This document shows positions 1-41,800 of a DNA stretch of 64,000 nt, piece after piece. Within the stretch, counting starts at the first letter, position 1, and every line of letters starts with the position of its first letter. Source of the stretch: Lineus longissimus (lineage: Eukaryota; Nemertea; Pilidiophora; Heteronemertea; Lineidae); NCBI RefSeq assembly GCF_910592395.1, contig NC_088312.1, positions 21,025,292 through 21,089,291 of the forward strand. The letters are read 5' to 3'. The notes below the pieces were generated by a model. The model ran no database searches. It was not told the origin of the DNA and saw only the letters and a program-made list of their open reading frames with translations. The position numbers and the translations under genes are program-made.

Positions 1-1707
1 CGAATATAGGGGAGTCGCCTTGAACGAGGTCTTGGAGGCGGCGACGTGGAGTTCTCACTCCACTTTCTCCCAACATTATATGCGCGATTGTTCCGTGATG
101 ACTGACGGTATGCTGTCTCTCGGTCCGATCGTCGCTGCTCAGCACGTAGTCTAGGTTCTCCCTGCCTAGCCTACCCGCCGGACTCCTCACTCCGGATTCT
201 CCGTCCTTCCCTCTAAAGATGGGGGGGAGGTGCGGACATTCATGCCGGGACGTGGTTCCCCTGTGCATGTGCCCCGTCCGGATGTCTTAGGTTGAGCCGC
301 CTAGACTTTGTGGGTTGTCCCCGCACGCAGAGGGTGGTTACCCTCTTAAGTCCACACATTCTTTTGGCGAGGTGTGTGCTGAGCAAGTACCATGCGATGT
401 GCTACCTTACTCTAGGGGGTAGTTGATAACCTTAGGGCCTTTCCATTATTCTTTTATATGGTGGCCTGACCGTTGAGCCATGAGCATCCCCATTTCTCTT
501 TGGTCTGGTTATCCCGGTCTCACCCGTTGGGTTCTGCTATGCGGCTTGGAGACAGTTCACGTCGCTACATGGTAAGTCACGTTTACCCACCTTCCTTAGG
601 TTGTTGGTATTCGATGCAAAAGTCTGACCTGGGTAGAGTATGAACGACATAAAATTCCCATTTCCTGTGGAAATGTGATTTTATTAGTTCATACCTACCC
701 AGGTCAGACTGCCCACCCGTCCGTCCCCACAGCAACGGGACTTACTTGAGTTGCTTGAGTAAAAAGTACTGGCAATATGGCGGCTTGCACGGTTGATGGG
801 CTGTACAGGGGCGCCGCCTGGACGTAGCCTTGTGAACTGGCTGGTTATTTTCTAATGTAATTAGTTAAATAATTCCTCGGGTAGATCCGATATGAGTACA
901 TATGCAAAAGTCTGACCTGGGTAGGTATGAACTAATAAAATCACATTTCCACAGGAAATGGGAATTATGTATGTTGCCATTCCACTGTTGCCTACCCAAC
1001 ACGAATGATTGACTAATTTAATGAATAAATTTACCAATATCAGCACAACTAATAACTTGCATCAAGACTCTGCTAAGCAGGAGCACAGGTAGACGCTCGT
1101 CAGTCTGCTTATCATGAAATTGTTGTAGCGTTCTTCTGAAATCCATGAAGAAAACTATTGACGGTGACCAACATTTATAGAAAGAAGTTGATTGGAAGAA
1201 AGCACTCCATCTGATCATCTGATTTAAAAAAATACTTTTCATGTTTTGCGGTACATGTCACTCGGGTCTCTCGCTAGCGGGCGTAAACCCATTAAGGGAT
1301 GACACTGTCATCACCTGCTCTCATATATTCCTGAGTAATCCTATAATGTCTGTTTTTTGGTGTCCACTGCCCGGCTGCAATAACATGTTTTGGGAAACCA
1401 ACACTTTTACCACTTTTGTTATTGTGTAAAGATGGGTGTCAGTAGAAGGGTTGTGCTAATAATATTGAGAACAAATTTTCCCGTCTATTTTGAAGTGCAG
1501 TAGAAATAAATTTTCAAAATATCATAAAAGCATTACACCACAGGGCTTAGAGGAAATTAGGTTACCAGGCTACTTGATATTCCAGATGACAGCTATTTTG
1601 GGAACAAACCAAGATGGTGGCAATGGCAGCCATCTTGAATTTGGTTCTATGGTTCTGTTTATGAATATATGAATAACTAATTGTCACCTTACATTATTCC
1701 TTTGCAG
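1..1707. other. Left flank, probable intron of the KCNQ1-type gene
   Basis: I see no coding exon here. The exon that should precede the pore exon (S5 and the first part of the pore helix) is not recognisable, so it lies left of the window. Bases 1-600 have a different texture (GC-richer, T/C-rich runs) from the AT-richer intron after 1000 and could be part of an unidentified repeat. An inverted-repeat structure occupies 621-966. The rest (1000-1707) shows only short chance open frames and ends in the acceptor used by the first exon. Confidence 0.5.
621..966. repeat. Nested inverted repeat (fold-back)
   Basis: Bases 621-655 and 675-710 form an imperfect hairpin whose ends read AGTCTGACCTGGGTA and its complement. 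The 58 bases at 653-710 then reappear in inverted orientation at 909-966 with no mismatch that I can see. The word ATGCAAAAGTCTGACC also occurs directly at both places. The structure resembles a fold-back element or a rearranged MITE. I recognise no family. Confidence 0.7.
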
Positions 1708-30652
<28,945 letters not shown>

Positions 30653-32784
30653 CCGAGGCAAGTTTGGGGGGTCAAGTGGAGCCCTCTAGTGTGAGGAGAG
30701 ATTCCAGAATATGAAGCTTCAAAATTGAAACATTGATTGCTAATTCTGGCCAAGAAAACCAAAAAGGAATGACGTCATTTATTTCCGCTGAAAAGCAGAT
30801 TCAAGTGATGATGTAGATTTATAGACTTGTTCTGAGCACAAAATGCGAAACGCGACTAGGCTTAGAATTTTGTAAGGTACTGTGATTACAGAATGTGACA
30901 TTTCTGAATCGTTTTGATCTCAAGTTGCGGAGTGAGTGTGCGGATTGATCAATAGGGGGCTTATGCAATGAGTCGAGGTGTGGCTGTCAATGAGATGAGG
31001 ACAGATTCATGGATCAGCACAAGAGTGGCTGCATGTTTGTAGTCAAGAATGTAAAAGATTGGTTTTGGGAGAGAAATCGTGGAAAATAGATTTAACTCTG
31101 ATAAACTTAAAACCAAGGATGAATCTGTGGGTGTTAAATCATGAAAGATTGATTTTCTCGAAAATGCTATTTGAAATGGTTATGGCTTTGTGCAGGGTGA
31201 GTGGATTAATCAAAATGGTGAACTTAACCCATATTTGCCAAAAAATAATTACCTATGTCCCAGTAGGTATAATTAGCAGTGATCCAAAGTATGATAAACT
31301 AAACTGATGTCATGACTAATGATTTCTTGAACAATTCTAAATTCACAAGATGTTGTTTTTAGGCTCATGAAGTAAAAAACAAAGGTTCCATGGACATAAA
31401 TGTGTCAAAATACTAACCAATTATGGGTGAAGTTATTGCAGAATAGATAAAATCATATTATGATTCTATGATATCATTACTGGACAGGAAACATTGCCAT
31501 ATAAGAATATAAATACTACTTAATCTGTCATATCTTTTTTACGAAAATTGTACAAATGTACACACACCATAGATAGATTGTACCAAAACTCAAAACATTT
31601 TATAGAATGTGAAATATTGTAAATATGAGATCATGTGACCATTGTACAGACTGTCATGTGACTTTTACGCCATTCCAGTGTTTTTAGATATGATGTTTTT
31701 AATCACGTCAATGGATGCACAGGGCAAATAGATGTGAACAGCAGCCAAGTTTGCTGTGAAGTAATTTTTTACGGTAAAACATAGATGGCGCTTTATGGTA
31801 TAACCAATTGGTCAAGAATCAGTTTCTTGATAATCCCATGCAAAGACACTTGATACACTTTGGGATGCATACTCTCAGTGCCCTCTATACACAGGAACTC
31901 TCATTAGTGCTGGCTGGCATTTTCAGGAGACACTCCTCCTTTAAGTCTTTTCACAACTGAAAGGTACATGCAGTGAATTTTTGCTGTTTGAAATAATGGG
32001 GTCAGGGGGGGGGGCATTTATGTTCGAGAAAACTTTGGGTGAATTTGAAATTAGGGTTTGATACAGGGTTTACTTGACCTGTAACCAATTATGCTTCCTC
32101 CCTCCCACGAATGTTATTTTGATTCTGTCTGAGGAGTCGTAACATTTCTAGGCCAATGATTTCTTAACCTCCGACTTTTGTTAGTTAGCCCACTTCCTAG
32201 AACAGGCCAATGCATTTTACACTTGCAATGCATTTTCTCAGCTGCTGAATGTGTCCAATTACCCTAGAATAATTCAAAAAAGAGGAGTTTGCTTGTCTGC
32301 GATTTGAAATGGCCGTGGGTTGTGGTGAGATATGATGTGGTTTGTCGCTCAGTTCTTTTGAGAAGTGAAGAGGCTCTGAAGCTTTGGCAACTTGGGTCAA
32401 GTAGGCCTATTCGTGAATCGCTTCGTCAGTGCTGAAATATCAACCTCTCAGTGGAATATACCGCAGACGTAGAAAGCATCGACTCACACTAGGAATATTA
32501 TGGACTGAAGTATTGAGAACTGAAGTAAGTGATTTGAGAAGCGAAAAATCAGCACAGAATTCGTGGACCCAAATTTCATTCTGTTTCCAATGATAAGATT
32601 CTTCGTTGAAGGCGTACAGCAGGATTCGAATACAGTACATGTGTTGGATTTGTAAGCAGGTTTTAGTGAATGGATGATTACTTAAACAGGTTGTACGCAA
32701 TCCTAGTGCGCTGTCATACAGTGTTCCCAGGATTTTGTCGTTGAAGTCAGTAGGAATAGTTTCTGTTACCCCTAAGCTTTTGCA

Positions 32785-33555
32785 ATGCCAACTGTTAAAT
32801 TTTCGTACCCCTCAATCATGAGTGAGACAGTACAAAAACGAAGTTATTGTAAACATTACGATTGTGCAAAAGTTGAGGCCCTGAATGATGAGAGGCATTT
32901 GAGACGAAAGCATCTTAAACGGTTCATGTGGTACCCGACGTTGGGGTGGAAGGGTTTTTATGGTCGCTTGAAGAAGTTGCGGGTTCCAAGGTGTTCAACT
33001 CCTGGTTGGAAGAGGTTGATAACTGAAGAAGCATTGGTTGTTGGAGCAGACGACATGGTAGGAGCAGACGACATGGTAGGAGCAGACGACATGGTAGGAG
33101 CAGACGGCATCATAGTAGGAGCAGACGACATCATGGTAGGAGCAGATGACGACATTGTTGGAGCAGACGACATCATCATTGGAGCAGGTGACATGGATGT
33201 TTTCAACAAGAACGTCAGAAAGAGGTGGAATTTGGGGAAATCAAAAATCAAATCTTCAGGAATTGGTGATGTCCACTGGTTGAAGAAGAAGACAAAGAAA
33301 TGTTGGGCATTGAAAAAGTTTACGAAATTCACGAAACGAAAACGGAAATGTCGCAAAGATTCCTTATTACCGGACTCTCCACAGCTCGAGCGCAGACGCA
33401 CAAGTTCTATTGCACCTGTTGTCTCGTGTGTGAGTGTCTCAAAGCTGAAGGGAGTGGTTTCACAGAGGTGCAGACAAGCTGCAGGGTATGTCCAACGGTT
33501 CGGGGGCTTCTTCAGAAGGTCTGGTTATGATAGGCTTATCCAGACTGAGCACTGA
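32785..33555 (+). CDS. Orphan open reading frame with VGADD repeats (256 residues)
   Basis: I do not recognise this protein. It has a very basic N-terminal part (HLRRKHLKRFMWYP), a central block of eight VGADD(M/I) repeats (residues about 87-138) encoded by an 18-21-bp minisatellite, and a basic C-terminal part (KFTKFTKRKRKCRK). No signal peptide or membrane segment is seen. The repeat units are multiples of three, so the frame stays open by construction, and the complementary strand is open too. It lies inside the likely KCNQ1 3'UTR. It may be a lineage-specific gene or a chance frame. Confidence 0.25.
   Translation: MPTVKFSYPSIMSETVQKRSYCKHYDCAKVEALNDERHLRRKHLKRFMWYPTLGWKGFYGRLKKLRVPRCSTPGWKRLITEEALVVGADDMVGADDMVGADDMVGADGIIVGADDIMVGADDDIVGADDIIIGAGDMDVFNKNVRKRWNLGKSKIKSSGIGDVHWLKKKTKKCWALKKFTKFTKRKRKCRKDSLLPDSPQLERRRTSSIAPVVSCVSVSKLKGVVSQRCRQAAGYVQRFGGFFRRSGYDRLIQTEH
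33043..33198. repeat. 18/21-bp minisatellite, eight units
   Basis: Units start GGAGCAGACGACAT at 33043, 33061, 33079, 33097, 33118, 33139, 33160 and 33181. Spacing is 18 bp for the first three and last, 21 bp for the middle four. Confidence 0.95.
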
Positions 33556-33570
33556 TGTTGGCGGTCGATA

Positions 33571-33736
33571 GGCATATATTCAAAGGTGTAGGGATGACTA
33601 TAGTCAGAGTGGGTCTGATATTTTACAGGTTCCAGGATAAGGCCAAGATTAGGGGCATATATTCAAAGGTGTAGAGATGACTATAGTCAGAGTGGGTCTG
33701 ATATTTTACAGGTTTCAGGATAAGGCCAAGATTAGG
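33571..33736. repeat. 83-bp direct duplication
   Basis: Two adjacent copies start GGCATATATTCAAAGGTGTA at 33571 and 33654 and differ at only two or so bases. Confidence 0.97.
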
Positions 33737-34421
33737 GGCCATTATTCATTAAGTTACTAAGATTGGCAAACGGGCTGAGTATTGATGGCGAGGATTGATA
33801 GACCTATTATGATTGGTCGAACTTGGTAGAATATCTTAGCAGTTTTTGTAATTTTCCAAAGTCATCGAACAGGAAATAACCCAAATATAGAAATGGATAA
33901 TTAGTTGTCTGAGGTTACTGTGAACCCAATAATTTGGTGATAACAATATTTGACAGGAACATTTTTTTAGCGATTTGCGACAATTTTTATTATTTTTCTA
34001 TTTCAGTTTTGGCGGCCATTAGGAAATTTTCTGTAGAATTTAGGATGCCTCCCTTTTATAAAACCAATTTGAGTGTGATATATGTGTTAATCAAATTATA
34101 TAATTCTTGTAAAAAATACACTGCCCTTGTGAAGAACTACTTGTAAGGTCATGATTTACATTTATGAGTGATGGTTTACATGTAAATACATGGATTTTGT
34201 ACCAACTAGACCAATTTTGAAGAAGTTTGCACCTAGCCTAGAAATTTATATGAAACAGTAGGGTAGATATGCGAGGTAGTCAGTTTAGCATTTTTTGCCG
34301 TTGATCGGCGACTTTCTGTGTCAGACTGAGGGTATCATGCGATTTCAACATTTTTATTAAGAGTGTGTTGAGAGAAATCTGCTACCATTTAACCCACCTA
34401 ATGATAACCATTATCATCTTC

Positions 34422-34764
34422 TTAAAGGGAACTGGAACCGCCGAGCGATTTATTCAACTTTTCGACTTTCACCGCCCGAGAAAGTCAAACTTCCAACTTC
34501 CTATTCGAGTTCAGATTTGTAGCTCCGCCCCCAGTGCCCGAGCATGCGCAGTTCAATTTGTTATTATTGAGAATCATGTGAGAATCACGTGAGTCATGCG
34601 ATCTTTCATTCATGAGTTTTCGTAGTAAATTCCATAATAGTGACGTCACTCAATGATTGACAGCTAGGCGCCATGTTTCATTCATGCCTCGTTCTGATCA
34701 CCCAATACGCGGGAAATGAAAACGAGGTCATACGAACTGGCTTGGCGGTTTCAGTTCCCTTTAA
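34422..34764. mobile_element. 343-bp MITE with TTAA target sites
   Basis: The left end TTAAAGGGAACTGGAACCGC and right end (complement TTAAAGGGAACTGAAACCGC) form a TIR of about 20 bp with one mismatch. TTAA at 34422-34425 and 34761-34764 is the target duplication expected of piggyBac-type elements. It is GC-richer than its surroundings and non-coding. Confidence 0.8.
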
Positions 34765-35854
34765 GTCTCTCACCTACAATGTATCTACCTTCCTTACTTC
34801 CAAGATCTTTTTCTCCCAAAACATTTAATATTTAACTTCTACCATTGTTGATATCAGACTGTAAACTCAAACTTCAACTTTGAAATACAGTCCAGGTCAC
34901 AAATGACATCTGTCCTGCTTCGCGTCAGTGATGCGCAGCGTACGTACGAGTTGCACGCCAATGTTTCGCGTATATTACGCCCAATTTACGGGATCTCAAT
35001 TGTGATTTGGACTGTAGCCAAAAACTGTTAAAAACCCTGAGAAAATCTTCTCATTTAGCCTGGGGTCCTTGCGTATGGGGACATAATTTAATCAGCACAA
35101 TGTAAATATGCACAGGATTATCAAGTATATCAACTACATGACACTTTGCATTCCTGAGGAGCAATAAAATCGGAATGTATTCCCATATTTTCTACTGAAG
35201 TGAATCACAACATAATCATTATAGCTGACATGTGTGTATAGAAACCCCACTGTCATTGAGTATCAATTTTTTAAAACCAGCCATATGACATGTGGTTCTA
35301 CTGCCAGTTACTTGATTTTATGCACCTAAACATGCACAAGTGTGTCAGATGCATGACTAGAAGATGTTAGGAGGCATAATATAGATAACATTCTTTATAG
35401 GTGTTTCAGAAATGGGATGGGGGGGTTAAGCTTAAAATGAGGATAATACTGTCGAGTACCAGAGTCGGTAGTCATGGTAATGAAATGTTTTGGTAATTTG
35501 AAGTCCAGTGGTCTGATTATGTTACCACTGAAGATATTTTACTTACAAAGCTTTGACTTGTTTATATGATGACCCACCTGTAGTTTCATTGTAGACATTC
35601 ACATGCCCGATGTACAGTTACGACCAGAACCATTGTTTTGCCAAAATCTCTTTCAAATTCTGTTTGGAAATACTGTAACAGATGTATTAAAGACTCTAGT
35701 CTACCCGGGGTTAAAAGGGGTCTGTCTGAGCAAGTCCCACTTTTAAAAACAGATACCAGATCATGAAGTATATTTAGATGTCTGCTGACCCTCTATATCA
35801 ATGCCAAATATTGCACTTTTTGCTGTAATTATGATGTAAATGTCTTGTACTGTA

Positions 35855-35860
35855 AATAAA
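35855..35860 (+). terminator. Poly(A) signal AATAAA, likely KCNQ1
   Basis: Consensus hexamer followed 20-50 bases later by GTGATGTCTTAGTGTCTTTA, a typical downstream GU-rich element. Confidence 0.5.
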
Positions 35861-35885
35861 TGAAGCCAAATGATCAATCAGTGAT

Positions 35886-38800
35886 GTCTTAGTGTCTTTA
35901 TTGTCTTTTGAGAGTTCATGCACTATAGTCCCTTTAAGCCTTAAAGATAGGACACTTTGTTGGGAGTCTAAATGTTAGGGTGCTTTTTCCTGCCACACCC
36001 ACGAGTGACTGCAGAATGATTTATGGAAAATTCTGGTGCCCATCTGACATTTTGGAGATACAGACACTAGGCCGTCTCAAAAACAATGGGGCTTTTTATA
36101 CGTCGTTGCGATTTAGTTACTGAGTGAAAGTCCTACCACATTTGAGATCCTGTAAATTGTCTCATAAAGATGATGTCAGCGTATTTTGGAGGTCCTGTGG
36201 ATTGTTGCATAAAGGCAGCCAGTGTCGCAGCACATTGGAGATAAAGTTCCTTAGACATTGTCACAGCACATAGGAGGTCATGTTGAATTAGCCACTTGGA
36301 CAATGTCACATCACATCGGACAACCGGAGACTTATAGACTCTAAGACAAAATCACATCATAGATGGACGAATTGGATATACATTCACTACGACAATTGCC
36401 ACAATTGGTGGCCGAACGCATAGGATATATATTTGCCTGGTCCTGGTCTTTTACGTCCACAGCAATTATTGTACATTAGTAAATTGAAAAGGCCACACGC
36501 AGCTACGCGAACATCAGCGTAACCAGTGACTTTTCGACCTTTTTTAAATAAAAAGAACTTCGGGCTATTCATATAATGATATAATAATGGTTGGATTACA
36601 TGCGTGACCTCCAAATGACATTCCATTCTCCCGGACCCGCGTCCCGAGCTCGAGGTAAGACCAAGTTGAACTGAGGTGAACAGAAATCTAACCTGTCATC
36701 ACCACGTACAATCCGTAATTTGGTGCACAGGATACCACGAAATGTCCACGATTTGATCATCTGTCGAAGGCTGTGACGGAGATTCAATTATACGAGACAT
36801 GGACAGCAGCGGAAGTCAATGTCCGATATCTGGAGACAGGCACATTGAAACAAAAACGCCAGCCCAACTTCCTGTGCATGTGGTGAGATTATATATATAT
36901 TGCTGGCACTGAACCCCTTGCGGCCTTGACCGAAAAAGGATCCCGCCACAAAAAGCCACCCCATAGTAAAATAGCCATTCTCTTAGTTGCCATAATGTTG
37001 AAAAATCAGATGGTCGGCCATGCTTCCGAACGGAAGTCCGATTTTGTGACAAAATGTATAATCACATTAAAACATAATTGTATAGAGAGGCTTTATTTTG
37101 TAACCAGTGAGGTCAGGGGGTCGTGAGCTCAATAATTCTGCTCTCGAAAATTGCTACTGACGCTTCCGATTCACCTCTAACTATTATTTTGGCGAAGGTT
37201 CCAATCATTTCGGTATGCAATTAATATGAATTAAAAGTGAAATTTTCCAGGTCGGATGTCCTCTTCAGATCTTCTGAATGAAACTCCAGCAGCATCACAA
37301 TATTGCGGATCATCACCCTCCAGCTTCTGACCCACCTAACTAATGTGTGCATTAGTTGGCGGACAACTCGCGGACCATTCGCGGACAACTCGCGCGTGAT
37401 TCACCATTCCGCTAAGACCCATTCCCTCCGAAGCCGACCAACGCGCGTTGTATGAAAGGCCAAGCAATGCCAAAACATTGATGGTCAATATGGTGGTCCA
37501 CGGTCTCCCGTCCGCCGCGTCTCCCGTCATGCTCACAACTTGTGTTCGTGTTATTAAAATAGAGAGGTTCTATTTTTTGACTTTCCGAGATAGTTCCGTC
37601 TTTTCGTGACGTGAAGTCACTCTCCGAACATCGGTACAGATCGTCGGGATCTTGGCGGGAACGAGACGAGAGCTCTCGGTGGATTAGCGGCATTCCAGCG
37701 GGAAGATTACCTTTTGTAACTACATGTACTGACAGTCCAGTCTGCCTTTTGTTGCAGGAGAAGCTGGACACCGCGCTCGCAGACGACAATCCCTCGCTGT
37801 CTCCTTGGCATGGGAATATCCTCCTCGTCCACTGTCCACAGATCACCAGTTTACTCATCATTAAACAATTTGGTATCAAACTCCGTCCATCCTGTCTCTT
37901 TTCTTGAGAAAATCTCCTCCAATTATTTTGACCCTCGCCCTGTGGGAAGTCCTTGCGTGACCAATCACCCGATCTTATCACTCCGTTGCAGACGATAGTT
38001 TTGAACGTTCACCCTAGGTTGACCATCTGATACTGCATTATAATGCATAGACTTTTCAATAAATGTAAACAAAGTCGGGACCAACGTGATTGAGACCAAA
38101 GATCAGCGACAAAAGCATTCTGATTGCCCTCCTCGTCCCCAAAGTTGCTCCTCCCGGTCTGAATCAATGGTTATGAATGTGCAAAATGGGCCCAGCGGAC
38201 AAGGTTGGAACATCTTAACATCACACAGTCCTCTGCTTTGCCTTTAACAAAGAATGCCTGAAAATTCGGATACAACCATCTTCTACCTTGAAGAGACAGA
38301 ATCAACTCAAAAGGTCACTGCACGAACGCTTGTAATAACCCGTTACAATAAAGAAAATAGCGTTTTATTATGATTTGGTGTAAAACATATTTTTCCCACA
38401 CATCAGAAGCTTCTACAAGAGTTCAGCGCATCCTCTGCTCTGATGGCGAATCAGGTTTTATTATGATTAGGAAAATAAAACTTGTGACAGTTCATGAATA
38501 AACACCAGTAGCTCTGTTAACAGACGATGTTGTCCACCTGAAAGAACCTCTTCAAGAATTATTATGGAAGGAGGGAAAAAGAGTAGTTGTGACAGAACGA
38601 ATTATTCGCAGCAGTGAGTGGTCCGAAAAATTAAAGGAATTTCAACTCGATAATTCGGACTTAAAGATTTCACCTCAAAGAAATGAAAACACAAGTTCAC
38701 TTGAGAAAGTGGATTTGAAAACCATTCAAATGCGATGTATTTTTGATTCAGTAGATATCAAAATACTCAAATTGTCTGTCGGTCGAATGTGGGACTTCCG

Positions 38801-41800
38801 GTCCTGTTCCTGGCAACTGAGCGTAAATGGGGCATCCTATATTTGACAATGGTTCACCATCATGATCATTATCTGCAGGTGTATTGTGTGATTTACAGGA
38901 AAATCAGGTCCGATTCTTGTCAAAAAGATTGTTGAACGATGTTTCTTTGATCAAGGTGAAATCTTCCGGAAGCAGGTGAGCTTTGGCGGGAAATCAACCT
39001 GTCGTCTGAAGCTGCAACGAAAATCCCGGATATTCGCGCGGCCGTTTTTGTTAAAAATGGAAAAGTATTGAGAACGTTTGGATGGAAAGTGAATAAATGT
39101 ACAACAATGTGTGAAATTGCTTGATAAATTCATGAAACTCTGGGTTATTGAGGTGACACTTCGGTCAGGCGTCCTTCAAAGGTTTCGGAACATCGTGACG
39201 TCATCAACTTTTGTTGCGACCAATCAGGAAGAGAGAAAATGGTTGCATCTTCTTCTAATCGTCTGCTGGGGGTATGCGGGTGAACTATGGGACATCTTTT
39301 TGATCCGGTGTCTTTTTATGCGGATTTAGCATCATAAAATGATAATCTCTCTGTAATTGCTGGTGGTGGGCGTGGGGTCAGGGTCGGACCAGGTTGGATG
39401 AAAACAAGGACGGGCAGATTTTAAAGAACAAGTGATAATATTCATGATGTCGGACTTTCATTTTGATAACAGCTTCTTCTGGTATCGCTGCTTGGGATGA
39501 GGTCAGATGAGGGATATTGAAGTCTGTGAAATGCTAAGACCTTGATTCAATAAGGGCTAAGGAATAAGGGGGCTGAAGTCATAAGACAAATGAGTGTGGG
39601 GAAGTAATTTGTTTAACGAAAATAGGAGCTACACCCAGAGACGAGCTCTAGCTAGACTTCAGAAATCACCATGGGGACGTTGTTTATTCCTTTCACCAAT
39701 CCAATGAGCCCAGCCGAGAAGACCTCACCATGAGTTGTAATGACTCAGGAAGTATTCCTTGGAACAACATCCTTGTAATAAAATATCGGATATCTGCATG
39801 AAAATATTATTGTGGGAATACCATGTCTCATATCAAAAGAAGGAAATAGATGATTGCATTGGCACTCGATAAGGAAATCTGGAAATTCGGTACAAAATTC
39901 CCTTTGGCAGAGAAAAAATATTTTCCCAGTAGATGGCTAATTTAGGGCTAGTTGTTCTGACGATTCCATCTTTGAGATGAGGCTAGGAATGTGTAATATG
40001 ATGTTATGGTCGCTACATAATCGATAAGACGGGTTAATCGGGATCCATTGATCCACTTGTCGCTGTGTTTCGGGATCCTCGCACACCAGGGTCAGGCGCC
40101 TTTAGTGTGGGACGGATCAAGCCCCGCTCTCACGGTCAAACTAACCCCGAGGCTAGAAAAAAAGTCAAAGTTGCACGCTCATCCCCTCTCCCGCATTGAT
40201 ACAGAAGGTCATCCGTACCGAGTGAAAGGCCCTGAAGCTCAGGATGGAGTTTAGGTGAAACTGAAAAGTGACTTGCCAATGGTCGCAAGATTGGTGATGC
40301 ATGGCTTACCAATGACATCGCGTCTTCTTTTCCCCGGAAGGTGAACCATGGATGTTCAAAGTACAACTGCAACATATTTTAGGACACAGTGTTTCCAATT
40401 AGGAGTCATTTCAAGTACATGTATACGATTTCAAGTGGGGGAGACGCGTGTCGATGGCGCATCCGTCTATTGTCTTCTTGCAACAGGTTGTTACAAAATC
40501 TATTTTCACTTTTCAAAATATCACAAATTTCCAATTGTACCTTTTGTTTGAGTTATACCCCAACACAACAGCTGGGGTCGGGGCCTCGACCCCACTCGAA
40601 TGAATGCGTCGCGTGCCGGCACGCGACAGCTTGCGACACCCCCTGGCCTATTGTCCCGAGAGATTTACCAAATTCACCCGCTTTAAGAGAATGTCGGAGA
40701 TCTATCATTAAATAGACGTTTAATTGTCTCTCATAACGTCGGAGGCGATCTTGCATGTCTGTAGGACAATTTGACAATGATGATTTGAATTTTGAGTGAC
40801 GGATAACCGCCACGAGTTGTCGCGTGCCAGTTTCCTCGCATGCGCACAATGAACTTCCTCTGCGCCTTGGGATAATTTTGGCCTTGTTCAAGGAGTGTAA
40901 CAACAAAACCTGCGCGTGCTGATCTCTGCGCACCACACAATTTGAATTATGCAGTGTAACATGAAAAAGTGTCCGCTGAAGAATAGTCCTACTATGTTTT
41001 TCGATGTATCAAATAGTTTCAAGAGCGTAAAAATGGCTATATCGATGGAAGGTATGGACCCTCCGCCACCTTAGTTCAAGAAACGACATATATGTGGTGT
41101 TTTATGCAACAAGTGCTACATGATACCCAAGTACCTCAGCTCTGGTTTGAGTCTGGCGCCACTGGTTGGGGATTGTGTGAAATTCCCCAGAGTTCTAACA
41201 GCGATAGGCTTTCTAGTGCGATTGGCAGTCTATAATGCGATTGGCAGTCTATAGTGCGATTGGCAGTCCATATAGTGCGCTGCGTACTTCGAGCGCCGTC
41301 TGGCGAGGCAATGATTATTGTTAGATCACTGGTGCACCCGGTCGAGAAGTTCGACCGCTCTCTGCTGCACCTGGGACGATCATTACGTGCGTTAAATTAG
41401 TCATGATATCACAAAAATAACAAATGAGATAAAGATCGAATCATCTGATTTTCCTTTTTTATGTTTTAATGTTAATTGGCTCACGCGAGGCTCGTGCGTG
41501 CGCAGGGCGCGTGGCACAGCCTCCGTCTTGACGTCACACCAGTGGTCGTCTGCTTTCCACAGTTTCTGATTTGGCATCGCCTGACCAATGAGTACGCCTT
41601 GTGGACCCCGCGTGCAAGAGCAATTGTCACGAAGATTGAAAACAGTCAGATCATGATTTACATCGTAAATCATATAATCATGGTGAAATTGGTGTGTTTT
41701 CTATTGATCGTAAAGAAAGTTTGGAACAGTCGTCTATCAATTTTAATGTGCAAATCGCTGACCACTTTCATTGTTGATTTTTCTGTCATCTGCTTTCGTC

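Larger units (their letters stand above)
30653..35885 (+). other. KCNQ1: Probable KCNQ1 3'UTR (about 5.2 kb)
   Basis: After the TAG there is no further channel-like coding sequence. AATAAA occurs at 35163-35168 and again at 35855-35860; the second is followed by a GT-rich stretch (35881-35915), making it the better cleavage site. The tract includes an orphan open frame (32785-33555), an 83-bp duplication and a TTAA-flanked MITE. The true 3' end could be earlier. Confidence 0.5.

Noticed and set aside
37412-37981. 189-codon minus-strand frame between the two genes
   Set aside because: No recognisable domain, overlapping open frames on the other strand, no nearby promoter or splice evidence; treated as chance.
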